Source: DASVCS01 sp036381495 (GTDB lineage Bacteria > Gemmatimonadota > Gemmatimonadetes > Longimicrobiales > RSA9). Taken from it: a DNA stretch of 53,937 nt. The translations under genes and the position numbers were made by a program. Location: contig DASVCS010000096.1 of the NCBI GenBank assembly GCA_036381495.1, forward strand, positions 1-53,937, read 5' to 3'. A model generated the notes under the pieces. The model was not told where the DNA came from. It did not search any database and worked only from the letters and a program-made list of their open reading frames with translations. Positions 42,527 to 50,417 of this stretch are shown one piece after another (position 1 is the first letter of the stretch; each line of letters opens with the position of its first letter).

Positions 42527-43074
42527 ACTTCCTCTCCGTTCACGACCGCGGCCGCGGGGCGCAGCAGCTCCCGCATACGCGCGCGGGCTTTGAACAACTG
42601 ACTCTTCGAGGTGCCCGGCGCCACGCCGAGCAACTCGCCGATCTCCTCGTGTGTGTAGCCCTCCACGTCATGGAGGAGGAGGACCTCGCGCATCCCGGCG
42701 GGGAGCCGTTCGAGCGCCTCCTCGAGACGGATCCGCAGGAGCGTCCGATCGCCGGCCGCGCGCCCGGGGAGCGCAACGGGCAGCGGCTCCTCACAGCGCG
42801 TGCGCCGTTCGCGTTGCCGGCGCCCCTGGAGCGCGGTGTTCACGGCGACGCGGTGCAGCCACGTCGAGAACCGGGCATCGCCACGAAAGGTCGGGAGCGC
42901 CCGGATCGCGCGGACCCATGTCTCCTGCGCCCAGTCCTCGGCGAGCGCGTCATCGCCGGCAAAGCGCCGGGCAATGGCGTAGACGCGCGGGGCGTAACGC
43001 CGGTAGAGGGCGCGGATCGCGCCGTCATCGCCGGCGGTGGCGCGCCGGATGAGTCGCTCTTCGCTCTCGGCCAT
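42514..43074 (-). CDS. ECF RNA polymerase sigma factor
   Basis: A 186-residue sigma factor. Region 2 is ALYRRYAPRVYAIARRFAGD, EDWAQETWVRAIRALPTFRG, FSTWLHRVAVNTALQGRRQR. Region 4 is LPAGMREVLLLHDVEGYTHE and EEIGELLGVAPGTSKSQLFK. The A-rich/G-rich site AAAGGGGA precedes ATG 43074. It heads an operon with its anti-sigma factor and a PDZ protein, and is transcribed divergently from a PAP2 phosphatase gene. Confidence 0.93.
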   Translation of the reverse strand: MAESEERLIRRATAGDDGAIRALYRRYAPRVYAIARRFAGDDALAEDWAQETWVRAIRALPTFRGDARFSTWLHRVAVNTALQGRRQRERRTRCEEPLPVALPGRAAGDRTLLRIRLEEALERLPAGMREVLLLHDVEGYTHEEIGELLGVAPGTSKSQLFKARARMRELLRPAAAVVNGEEVCRI

Positions 43075-43233
43075 GGATCGATCCCCTTTCCGATCGATGC
43101 GATGCCACGCGGGCGCGAAACGGTTGCCTCCGGCGGGCTGCCACCCCGCGGATCGGCCTGCATCTTGCCCTCCTGCCGCGCCACCGCGCCCGTACCGCCG
43201 GGGGCGCCGCAGCCATGCCGACAAGGAGGCCCG

Positions 43234-44082
43234 ATGCGCCGCACGCCGGCGATCCTCGCGCTCACGCTCATCGCCGCGCGCGCGGCGCCTGCGCAGGAGA
43301 GTTCAAGGACGACGGTCCGCGGCGATGTGGACCATTTCTTCGATGACGTCGTCCACGTCTGGACGTCGCCGTTCCGCGCGGATGCCGATGCGATCGCGCC
43401 GCTGATCGCCGTGACCGCGACGACCATCGCCGTCGGGCTCGCCGACGGCGAGATCCAGGCGTGGCTCGAGGGCCATCCCGACGCCGCGCCGGTCCGCCTG
43501 GTCGCGCCGCTGCGCGACTCGAGCTTCATCAGCAAGATCGGCTACACCCGCACGATGACGGTGCTGTCGGCCGGGCTGTACGGCGCCGGCCTGCTGTTCG
43601 ATTCCGATGCGATCCGCGAGGCGGGCATCGGCTGCCTCACCGCGGATATCGCGAACACGCTCGCCCGCCACGGGCTGGCCCGGCTCCTCGGGCGCCTGCG
43701 GCCGCGGTTCACGGACGACCCGTACGTGATCCGGCCGCTGGCCTTCGGCGACTGGCCGCTGCGCTCGTTCCCCGCCGGCCACATCGCGAACATTATGGCG
43801 TGCACGGCGTTCTGGGACAATCGCTTCGACCTCGGCGTCGTCGGCCCCGCACTCTACGTCCTCGGCATCGGCATCGGGCTCGGCCGGGTCCTCGATGGCG
43901 CGCACTGGACATCCGACAGCGTCTTCGGCGCCATCTTCGGCTGGGCCGTGGGGCGCGCCATCGCCGACCGGTTCCTCGAACGGCGCGAACGTGCCCACCG
44001 CGGCGGCGGTTTGCAAGGGATCGACTCGCCGCGACCGGGGAGGGCGCCGGTCCTGACTATCGAATGGAGGATCCCGGTGTGA
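43234..44082 (+). CDS. secreted/membrane PAP2-family phosphatase
   Basis: A 282-residue protein with an N-terminal signal (MRRTPAILALTLIAARAAPA-Q). The PAP2 phosphatase signatures are present: RLRPRFTDDPYVIRP, FPAGHIANIMACTAF (phosphate-binding Gly-His) and GRVLDGAHWTSDSVFGAIFG with the catalytic histidine and aspartate. Between them are several membrane helices. Such enzymes dephosphorylate phosphatidate, undecaprenyl pyrophosphate or related lipids at the membrane. AAGGAGG precedes the ATG. It diverges from the ECF operon across 159 bp. Confidence 0.88.
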   Translation: MRRTPAILALTLIAARAAPAQESSRTTVRGDVDHFFDDVVHVWTSPFRADADAIAPLIAVTATTIAVGLADGEIQAWLEGHPDAAPVRLVAPLRDSSFISKIGYTRTMTVLSAGLYGAGLLFDSDAIREAGIGCLTADIANTLARHGLARLLGRLRPRFTDDPYVIRPLAFGDWPLRSFPAGHIANIMACTAFWDNRFDLGVVGPALYVLGIGIGLGRVLDGAHWTSDSVFGAIFGWAVGRAIADRFLERRERAHRGGGLQGIDSPRPGRAPVLTIEWRIPV

Positions 44083-44213
44083 GGCGTGGTGCGGTCGCGC
44101 CCCGGCCGAGGGATGGCGGGCACGGTCGCCGTTGGCCACGCCTCGACGCCACGCCGCCCCGCGGCACCCGCTTTGCCGCGCATCATGGTGGGACACCGGG
44201 AACGGAGCATGGA

Positions 44214-44630
44214 ATGGAAGCGCTGGACCTGGACTTCGGGATTCCGATGACGGCCGCGCAATGGGCCGAACTGGGCCGGACCGCGAACGCGCTGGCCGCC
44301 CGCGACGGGAGCTACGCCTGGGACGAGGAGGACTTCGACGAGATTCGCGTCCTGATGCGCGACGTCGACGCGCCCGACCTCTGGCGCAACTACGTGAGCT
44401 CGCCCTCGGTCTACGGCGCGCGAGCGCGGGAGGCGGCGCAGTTCCACTTCAACGGCGGCCGGCCGTACGCGCGTATGGGCGTGATCGAAGGGCCGGATGA
44501 GCCGGTCTTCACGGACGACGAGGAAGAGACGATGCGCCGCGAGCTGGAACGTTGGGTGCGCGACAAGTGGCACGCCTTGCTCCGCGACTCCGGGCTCCAC
44601 TACGAACGCGGGCACATTCCGCAGGGCTGA
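44214..44630 (+). CDS. uncharacterised acidic protein
   Basis: A 138-residue soluble protein starting MEALDLDFGIPMTAAQWAEL, rich in Asp, Glu, Trp and Arg. Mixed helical segments (DFDEIRVLMRDVDAPDLWRN, EEETMRRELERWVRDKWHAL) carry no known motif. GGAG is 6 nt before the ATG; an overlapping ATG at 44209 is out of frame. The next small gene starts 20 bp later, so the two are probably co-transcribed. Function unknown. Confidence 0.7.
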   Translation: MEALDLDFGIPMTAAQWAELGRTANALAARDGSYAWDEEDFDEIRVLMRDVDAPDLWRNYVSSPSVYGARAREAAQFHFNGGRPYARMGVIEGPDEPVFTDDEEETMRRELERWVRDKWHALLRDSGLHYERGHIPQG

Positions 44631-44650
44631 GCGAAGCGGAGGCAAGAGCC

Positions 44651-44920
44651 ATGTGGCGCCGACTCGAAGCCGATGGCTGTGCGTGGGAGGTCCGGTCGAT
44701 CGCGAACGACGCCGGCGCGCCGGAGGCGGTCCGGCAGGAGATCCTCGAGTTCCGCTCCTCTGATGGCAACCGTCCGCCCCGGCGCCTCGCGCTCGAAGCC
44801 GGACGGCTGGGCGAGATGGACGACCACGCGTTGCGCGCGGCGTACCGTCGCGCACTCCCGATCGGCGGCGATCACTACGGCCGGCCCGGCAAGCGGATGA
44901 CGGACGCGCGGGAGGCGTGA
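44651..44920 (+). CDS. small protein, third member of the paralogous family
   Basis: An 89-residue protein starting MWRRLEADGCAWEVRSIAND. It resembles the two small proteins after fabI: D-x-x-x-x-W opening, an arginine-rich centre (FRSSDGNRPPRRLALEAGRL) and a C-terminal EMDDHALRAAYRRA that parallels AMDDATLRALLARS. GGAGG is 8 nt before the ATG. Function unknown. No cysteine pattern or membrane segment suggests a catalytic or envelope role. Confidence 0.7.
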   Translation: MWRRLEADGCAWEVRSIANDAGAPEAVRQEILEFRSSDGNRPPRRLALEAGRLGEMDDHALRAAYRRALPIGGDHYGRPGKRMTDAREA

Positions 44921-45275
44921 GGGGGCGGCGCGGAGCGCCGCCGGGCCCGGGGTGAGGCACGCAGAGACTGAGCTTCAGAAGGCCAGGCAAGGAGGTGGCG
45001 ACGCGCACGACAACCGGGCAGGTGGACAGCGGAGGCGGTGGGCTCTGCCGGAGGGAGCGGAGCCGGGGGAGCGGAAGCGGTGGGCGGCGCGGTGGACGGG
45101 GGCCTGGTGGGCGGCTTCGGCGCAGCGGACGGAGGCAGAGCCCACCGCCGCAGCGATCGCCCCGAACCCTCCGGACCTGAGGGGATCCGCGCGTACGCAC
45201 GCGCGCGGCGCTCGCGGACGGCGCCTCATGCGCCTTATCTTCCCGGCGTTCAGTCATTCCCGAATCGGAGGTCTC
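44921..45275 (+). promoter_or_regulatory. structured leader of thrC, possible attenuator or T-box
   Basis: This 355-bp gap has no normal gene. A 14-bp perfect stem joins CGGTGGGCTCTGCC (45036-45049) to 45134-45147, enclosing an 84-nt GC-rich loop. A mini-ORF from GTG 44995 opens V-A-T-R-T-T-T-G, four Thr codons in the first eight, ahead of the stem. That pattern suits threonine attenuation, but its start lies directly on its purine-rich site, so translation is doubtful. A T-box is another possibility (GCAGAGACTGAG near the 5' end, GGTGGAC in the loop), but the T-box consensus is not met. Confidence 0.35.
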
Positions 45276-46454
45276 ATGGCGAATTCGTCCCATCCCGGCG
45301 GTGCGGCGTTCCTCGAATGCACGCGCTGCGGCGAACATTATGAGAGCGAGCGCCTGTGGCGGCTCTCGCCCTGCTGCGAGAAGCCGCTCTATGCACGCTA
45401 CGACCTGGACCGCATCGGTCGCGCCTTCCGTCCGGCCGACCTGGCCGGCCGCGCGCCGACGCTCTGGCGCTACGCGGAAGTCCTCCCCGTCCGCGACCCG
45501 GCGTGCCGCATCACGCTCGGCGAGGGGTTCACGCCCCTGATCGATGCGCCGCGCCTCGCCGAGGCGCTCGGCTTCCGCCGCGTGTGGATCAAGGATGAGG
45601 GCCAGAACCCCACGGCCAGCTTCAAGGCCCGCGGCCTCGTCATGGCGATCGCCCGGGCGCGCGAGCTCGGCGCCCGCGAGGTCGCCATCCCTTCCGCCGG
45701 CAACGCCGGCGGCGCGACGGCGGCGTACGCAGCCGCCGCGGGGCTCGGCGCCCACATCGTCGTCCCACGGGACACACCGCGCCCGATCCTCGACGAGATC
45801 ACCGCGCTCGGCGCCGACCTCGAATTGATCGACGGACTCATCACCGATGCCGGCGCCCGCGTCGCCGCCGGCGCCCGCGAACACGGCTGGTTCGACCTCT
45901 CGACGCTCAAGGAGCCCTACCGCGTCGAAGGGAAGAAGACCATGGGCTACGAGCTCTTCGAGCAGCTCGGCGGCCGGCTCCCCGACGTCATCGTCTATCC
46001 CACCGGCGGCGGCACCGGCCTGGTCGGCATGTGGAAGGCCTTCGACGAGATGGAGCGACTCGGGTGGATCGGCGCCGAACGGCCCCGCATGATCGCCGTC
46101 CAGGCCGCCGACTGCGCGCCCATCGTCCGCGCCTGGGAGCGCGGCGACGAGACCGCCGAACCCTGGCAGGACGCACGCACCTCCGCCGCCGGGCTCCGCG
46201 TCCCCCGCGCCATCGGCGACTTCCTCATCCTCCGCGCGCTGCGCGACTCCGACGGCGCCGCCATCGCCGTCACCGATGACGCCATGCGCGAGCACGTCCG
46301 CCTCATCGGCGCCACGACCGGCGTCTTCGCCGCGCCCGAGGGCGGCGCCACCGCCGCCGGCGCCCGCGCGCTCCGCTCCCGCGGCGTGCTCCGGCCCGAC
46401 CACGAGGTCGTCCTCTTCAACACCGGGAGCGGGTTGAAGTACGTGGGGGCGTAG
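45276..46454 (+). CDS. thrC: threonine synthase
   Basis: PLP enzyme making threonine from O-phosphohomoserine. The 392-residue protein starts with a zinc-ribbon-like ECTRCGEHYE…SPCCEKPLYARYD. The PLP fold follows: LGEGFTPLIDAPRLAEALG, WIKDEGQNPTASFKARGL (Schiff-base lysine), IPSAGNAGGATAAYAAAAGL, YPTGGGTGLVGMWKAF (phosphate loop) and the C-terminal FNTGSGLKYVGA. The ribbon and length place it with short class threonine synthases. CGGAG precedes ATG 45276. The upstream leader is structured, and other threonine genes are not in the window. Confidence 0.93.
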   Translation: MANSSHPGGAAFLECTRCGEHYESERLWRLSPCCEKPLYARYDLDRIGRAFRPADLAGRAPTLWRYAEVLPVRDPACRITLGEGFTPLIDAPRLAEALGFRRVWIKDEGQNPTASFKARGLVMAIARARELGAREVAIPSAGNAGGATAAYAAAAGLGAHIVVPRDTPRPILDEITALGADLELIDGLITDAGARVAAGAREHGWFDLSTLKEPYRVEGKKTMGYELFEQLGGRLPDVIVYPTGGGTGLVGMWKAFDEMERLGWIGAERPRMIAVQAADCAPIVRAWERGDETAEPWQDARTSAAGLRVPRAIGDFLILRALRDSDGAAIAVTDDAMREHVRLIGATTGVFAAPEGGATAAGARALRSRGVLRPDHEVVLFNTGSGLKYVGA

Positions 46455-46486
46455 TCGGGACCGGCGCGTCCCGGCACGCGCCGTGC

Positions 46487-48097
46487 ATGAGCACCCCGCC
46501 GATGAAACAGATGTTTGCGGGCGCCGGCGGGCACAGACGCCGGCGGTGGATCTTTGCCGGGATCGCCGGCGCCGCGGCCATCGTCTTCGGCGTGATCCTG
46601 CTGCCGTGGGGTGCGGGGCCGGCGGCGCTCGAGCTGGTGGTGCTGAATCCGGATGGGCGGTATCACGAGTCGGTGCGGGTGCCGCGGGTGTGGACGGACA
46701 CGAGCGGGGCGACGGCGGGGGCCGTGATGCGGGTGCCGTTGATGCTGGCGGTTCAGAACACGGGGGGGGAGGCGCAGCGGCCGACGCGGCTGGAGCTGAG
46801 TGTACCGGCGCGGTATCGGCTGGTGCGCGGGGATGGTCGGCCGTTGCTCGGTCGGCTGACGCCGGGCTCGCCGTTGGTCCGCTACGAGATTGCGTTGCCG
46901 GTGGGGAGTATGGCGCCGGGCGCGCCGCCGGTGCGGCTCCCGGCGCTGGACACGCTGTGGTTGGAGCCGATCATCCCGTCGTTCTACTGCGTGTCCTTCT
47001 CGGATTCGGTGCCGGAGTTCGTGCCTGCGCCGCCGGCGCCGGTGGATGCGATCTCGACGGTGCGGATCTTCTATTCGTTCAGCGGTCCGGAGCTGGAGCG
47101 ACGGCAGGCGGGGCTGCTGACGGTGGAGCTCGATCCGACGCTCCTGCGTCACGAGTTGCCGGAGCCGCCGCCGGTGTTCCTGGCGGCGTACCGGGAGCCG
47201 GAGGCGCCGCAGCCGGGGCTGTCCGCGCTGCGCTACGCCGGGAGTCGGCAGGCGTTCTGCGGCGAGCCGACGGATCCGATGGAGTTGCTGGTCACGCTCT
47301 GGGAGACGCCGGCGGGCGGGCGGTTCATGGTCCTGGACCACGGGGGTGCGCCGCGGAAGTATCTCTTCGACCTCGACCGCGACAGCATCATCGAACTCGA
47401 GATGTGGGATCCGGATGCCGACGGCGATTTCGAGGCGTGGCGCGAAGCTCGGATGCCGATCCCGGCGTTCCTGCTGCCGCCCGCGCCGGAGCCGCCCTAC
47501 GACGTCGCGATCTTCGCCTCGATCCCCGATGACAGCCTCGTGCGGCTCTACCGCTATCGCAACGCCCTGGCACATCGTTACGAGCCGGTGAGCGAGCCGC
47601 CGGACACCGCCGCGAGGGTCCGGCGTCTGCGGCCGCTCGTCCTGCGGGGTGCGTCGAGCGACGACACCGACCGCCCCCCGGGCATCACCCGACGGTACTG
47701 GAACGCGCCCGGATACCCGGGCGGCGCGGCCGAGCCGGCCCGCGTACCGAGCCGGATCCGACTCGCGGAGCCGCGCACGCCCTCCGCCGAGCGCGGCGAA
47801 CCGGCCCGGGTCCCATCCGTTACGCCCAACCCGGAGCCGCGGGCACCCGAACTCGCCGGACGGCCCACCCACCCCGAGGCCGAGCCTGCGCCGCGAACCG
47901 TGCCGCCTGCGCCCACGACGGAACCGGACCGGCAGCAGCCGCAACCGGCCGAACCGGGCGAGCCGGCCGCGCCGCAGCAGCGTCCGACCACGGCGGAGGA
48001 GCCGCAGTGGCAAGGGCCGCCGCCGAAACTGGTCGGTCGGCCGGTGGACAGCATCCCGCCGGCCGCGCGCCCGGACACGACGGGCCCCCGTCGTTGA
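46487..48097 (+). CDS. membrane-anchored protein with proline-rich tail
   Basis: A 536-residue protein. After a basic N-terminus (GGHRRRRW) there is one hydrophobic helix (IFAGIAGAAAIVFGVILLPWG, about residues 21-41). A beta-rich extracytoplasmic region without catalytic motifs runs to about residue 350. It includes a DLDRDSIIELEMWDPDADGD segment resembling a calcium-binding EF-hand-like loop (DPDADGDFE). The last 150 residues are Pro/Glu/Arg-rich and probably disordered. Unrecognised family. It starts 32 bp after thrC. Confidence 0.75.
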   Translation: MSTPPMKQMFAGAGGHRRRRWIFAGIAGAAAIVFGVILLPWGAGPAALELVVLNPDGRYHESVRVPRVWTDTSGATAGAVMRVPLMLAVQNTGGEAQRPTRLELSVPARYRLVRGDGRPLLGRLTPGSPLVRYEIALPVGSMAPGAPPVRLPALDTLWLEPIIPSFYCVSFSDSVPEFVPAPPAPVDAISTVRIFYSFSGPELERRQAGLLTVELDPTLLRHELPEPPPVFLAAYREPEAPQPGLSALRYAGSRQAFCGEPTDPMELLVTLWETPAGGRFMVLDHGGAPRKYLFDLDRDSIIELEMWDPDADGDFEAWREARMPIPAFLLPPAPEPPYDVAIFASIPDDSLVRLYRYRNALAHRYEPVSEPPDTAARVRRLRPLVLRGASSDDTDRPPGITRRYWNAPGYPGGAAEPARVPSRIRLAEPRTPSAERGEPARVPSVTPNPEPRAPELAGRPTHPEAEPAPRTVPPAPTTEPDRQQPQPAEPGEPAAPQQRPTTAEEPQWQGPPPKLVGRPVDSIPPAARPDTTGPRR

Positions 48098-48192
48098 GCG
48101 GTGCGTTCGGAACATTTGTTGCTCCGAAAGGGACGCACCGGACGGGCGGTAACGGCCGTCCGGCGCGCAGTTCGAGCCGATCGGGGGGGGGT

Positions 48193-48582
48193 ATGGACCG
48201 ACAGCAACGAGCACATCTCGAGGAGCGGCTGCTGCGGGAGCGCGAGCGGGCGCTCAAGGCTCTGGCGCAGTTCGATGAACGCGCGAAGATCGCGCAGCAG
48301 GAGGATGATGGCGACCTGAGCACGTACCCGCTCCACCTCGCGGATGGTGGCACGGATACCCTCGAGCAGGAGAAGGATTTCCTACTGGCGAGCAAAGAAG
48401 GCCGTCTGGTGTACTGGATCGATGACGCGCTGCGGTTGCTCTACCGGGAGCCGGAGCGCTTCGGCCGCTGCACGGAGTGCGGGAAGGAGATCGCATTCGA
48501 GCGGTTGGACATCATCCCGTGGGCGCGGCTGTGCGTGGATTGCCAGCGGGCGGAGGAAGGGCGGCTCGAGCAGGCGGCGTAG
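48193..48582 (+). CDS. DksA/TraR-family zinc-finger protein
   Basis: A 129-residue protein with a long N-terminal coiled-coil (QRAHLEERLLRERERALKAL) and a C-terminal C4 zinc finger (CTECGKEIAF…LCVDCQRAEE). DksA-like proteins enter the RNA polymerase secondary channel and adjust rRNA and stress transcription. The acidic tip residues seen in classical DksA at the coiled-coil end are represented here by EDDGDLST, so activity may be similar but not identical. A run of G before ATG 48193 serves as binding site. Confidence 0.88.
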   Translation: MDRQQRAHLEERLLRERERALKALAQFDERAKIAQQEDDGDLSTYPLHLADGGTDTLEQEKDFLLASKEGRLVYWIDDALRLLYREPERFGRCTECGKEIAFERLDIIPWARLCVDCQRAEEGRLEQAA

Positions 48583-48654
48583 CCGGGCGGGTCGCAGCGA
48601 TCCCGGCCGACCGCGGCGTTGACGCCACGATGCGGCCGGACCTACCTTCAGGAA

Positions 48655-48900
48655 ATGCTCCCGGTCGGTCCCATGTTGCTGGTGAGTCTGCTCATTGCCC
48701 TCCTGGCGGTCACCGCCATCCTGCTCTACCGTTGGCGCCGCGCGCGCCGGTGGGGGTCCGACGCGCTCACCGACGACATGATCCGGCAGATCGAGGCATC
48801 CGGCTCGCTCGAAGTGGACGAGCCGTTGGACCGTGATCGCATCCGCGAGGCGGAGGAGCGGTTCTGGAACGAGACGTGGGACGAGCCGGAGGAGTGGTGA
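48655..48900 (+). CDS. small single-span membrane protein
   Basis: An 81-residue protein with one N-terminal hydrophobic helix (MLLVSLLIALLAVTAILLYR), a basic stop (RWRRARRW) and an acidic tail ending in WDEPEEW. The binding site AGGA is only 1 nt from ATG 48655, so ATG 48673 or TTG 48619 could be used instead. No family recognised. It is co-directional with the DksA-like gene. Confidence 0.55.
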   Translation: MLPVGPMLLVSLLIALLAVTAILLYRWRRARRWGSDALTDDMIRQIEASGSLEVDEPLDRDRIREAEERFWNETWDEPEEW

Positions 48901-49009
48901 AGGTGGAGGCGTTGTGCGGCGCGGGGCCCCGGAGCCGGCCGGCTGTTCGAGGCGTGCGCGGTGCGCCGTGCGCGACTTCGGGACCCGGGCTGCGGCCGTT
49001 CTGGAGCGG

Positions 49010-49096
49010 CTGTCGCGTCACTTCGGAGTCGTACGCGCCGGCGAACCGGGCGCGGCGGGCGACCGCGGGGCTCCGAACCCGTGGGGAACCGTCCTA
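49010..49096 (-). repeat. dispersed stop-codon element, copy B
   Basis: An 87-bp copy of the element at 13154-13241, here at the thyX stop codon. It keeps TTCGGAG/CTCCGAA and forms the inner hairpin with CGCGCC/GGCGCG. The other end contains CTGTCGCGTCACTTCGGAGT, identical in both copies. Confidence 0.75.
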
Positions 49097-49873
49097 GACT
49101 CCGCCCAGCTCCGTCTCGATCGCTTCGGTCCCGTTCTCCTGCCGGACGACGCGGTAGTCGTCGAAGAGATGCGGCGCCTCCTGCCGCAGGACCGCGAGCA
49201 CGCCGAGTGCGAGGCGGCGGATCTCGGCGTCGGCGCCCGGGGCGCCGCGCATTTCGAGAAAGTGTCGCCATGCGCGCGCGTTCCCCGTGACCACGATCTT
49301 CGTCTCCGCGGCGTTGGGGAGCACGCTGCGCGCGGCCTGACGGGCACGCTTGCGGCGCAGCGTGGCGGATGGCTCGTCCTGGACCTGCGTTTCGATGTGG
49401 GCGAGGAGAGTGCGGTAGTCGTCGAGGGCTCGCTCGCAGCTCCGCTTCCAGACCTCGAAGGCCTCGCCCTCCTCCGGGATCTCGGGTGGCAGGACGAAGG
49501 CGACGTCCGATTCGTCGACGTAGCGCTGCGAGAGCTGCGAGAACGAGAAGTGCCGGTGCCGGACGAGTTCGTGCGTCAGCGCCCGGCTGATCCCCTCGAA
49601 GAGCAGCGTCCAGACCGCGTGTTCGAGCACGCTGCCGTGCCGGACCCGGCGGATGTTGTCCAGGTATTCGCGGTTGGTGGTTCGCCCCGCGATCAATTTG
49701 TGGCCACCCTCGAGCCCCGCGTCCCGGCCGAAGCTCAGGTAGCAGAGGCGTCCCGCGAATTCGGCCAGCGCCTGACCGGGCACGTCGGTGTCGCTCTCCC
49801 ACCGAATGTGGGGCGCGCCGAGGAACTGCTGGCGGGCGAGGAGCGTGATCTTCGGTTCGCGAAAGATATGCAT
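49094..49873 (-). CDS. thyX: flavin-dependent thymidylate synthase
   Basis: FAD enzyme making dTMP from dUMP, using methylenetetrahydrofolate and NAD(P)H. The 259-residue protein has the ThyX signature RHRHFSFSQLSQRY (RHRX7S), HGSVLEHAVWTLLFEGISRA upstream and RSVLPNAAETKIVVTGNARA downstream. Length and motifs are standard. No thyA is in the window. The dispersed element described at 49010-49096 begins at its stop codon. Confidence 0.95.
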   Translation of the reverse strand: MHIFREPKITLLARQQFLGAPHIRWESDTDVPGQALAEFAGRLCYLSFGRDAGLEGGHKLIAGRTTNREYLDNIRRVRHGSVLEHAVWTLLFEGISRALTHELVRHRHFSFSQLSQRYVDESDVAFVLPPEIPEEGEAFEVWKRSCERALDDYRTLLAHIETQVQDEPSATLRRKRARQAARSVLPNAAETKIVVTGNARAWRHFLEMRGAPGADAEIRRLALGVLAVLRQEAPHLFDDYRVVRQENGTEAIETELGGV

Positions 49874-50144
49874 GTCTGCGAGCCCCGAGGGTCGAAGGAT
49901 TCCGGCGCGTGGATCGCGCGGGCACCAACCTACGGTCCCCCCGGCCGTGCCTCAAGAGCGCCCCGGGGAGCGGCGGTCGCCCGGGCGGGTCGCTTCGGCG
50001 GGGTCGCTGGCCAGGGGCGTGCCCCTGGGGGGGCGCGGTCCTCACGCATCCCGTTGCCGGCGGTGCCCAACGGGGTGCCGCCTTGCATCCCCGCCCGGCG
50101 GCGCGCAAGATGACCGCCTTCGTGAACGCAGCCGGAGCGCTTTG
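49874..50144 (+). other. gap with hairpins before the Nfu-N gene
   Basis: The 271-bp divergent gap between thyX and the Nfu-N gene contains a hairpin CCAGGGG-CGTG-CCCCTGG (50011-50028) and an imperfect GGCGG…CCGCC inverted repeat about 35 bp later. No coding region is supported; promoters for both genes must lie here but are not distinct. Confidence 0.4.
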
Positions 50145-50417
50145 ATGACCGATGTCGATGTGCGGTTTCAGCCGACGCCGAACCCGAATGCGGGGAAGTT
50201 CAGCACGAACCGTCAGGTGGTGGATGGCGATGCCTCGCGGTCGTATTTCACGCGGGAGCAGGCGCAAGGCGATCCGCTGGCCGAGGCGCTGATGGCGATC
50301 GAGGGCGTATCGAGTCTCTTCATGGTGGACGACTTCGTGACCGTGACCAAGCTGCCCGAAGCGGATTGGGGCCATCTGATTCCGCTGGTGGAGGCGGCGA
50401 TCCGGGCGAATCTGTGA
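50145..50417 (+). CDS. Nfu N-terminal-domain scaffold protein
   Basis: A 90-residue protein matching the N-terminal domain of Nfu iron-sulphur scaffolds: VRFQPTPNPNAGKFSTNRQV, SRSYFTREQA, LAEALMAIEGVSSLFMVDDF, VTVTKLPEADW. The C-terminal CXXC cluster-binding domain is absent, so it may assist rather than carry a cluster. GGAG is 7 nt before ATG 50145. It is coupled to the aminopeptidase gene (GTGA). Confidence 0.87.
   Translation: MTDVDVRFQPTPNPNAGKFSTNRQVVDGDASRSYFTREQAQGDPLAEALMAIEGVSSLFMVDDFVTVTKLPEADWGHLIPLVEAAIRANL

Noticed and set aside
43854..46403. Minus-strand open frame of about 849 codons opposite thrC and small genes
   Set aside because: Composition is that of antisense high-GC sequence, it has no recognisable domain, and it opposes well-supported genes.
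45995..48214. Minus-strand open frame of about 739 codons opposite the proline-rich membrane protein
   Set aside because: Shadow frame. The plus-strand gene has a proper signal anchor and start.
48901..49093. Possible tRNA or small coding gene in the thyX 3' region
   Set aside because: No cloverleaf with acceptor stem and T-loop could be drawn; the region is better explained by the repeated stop-codon element.
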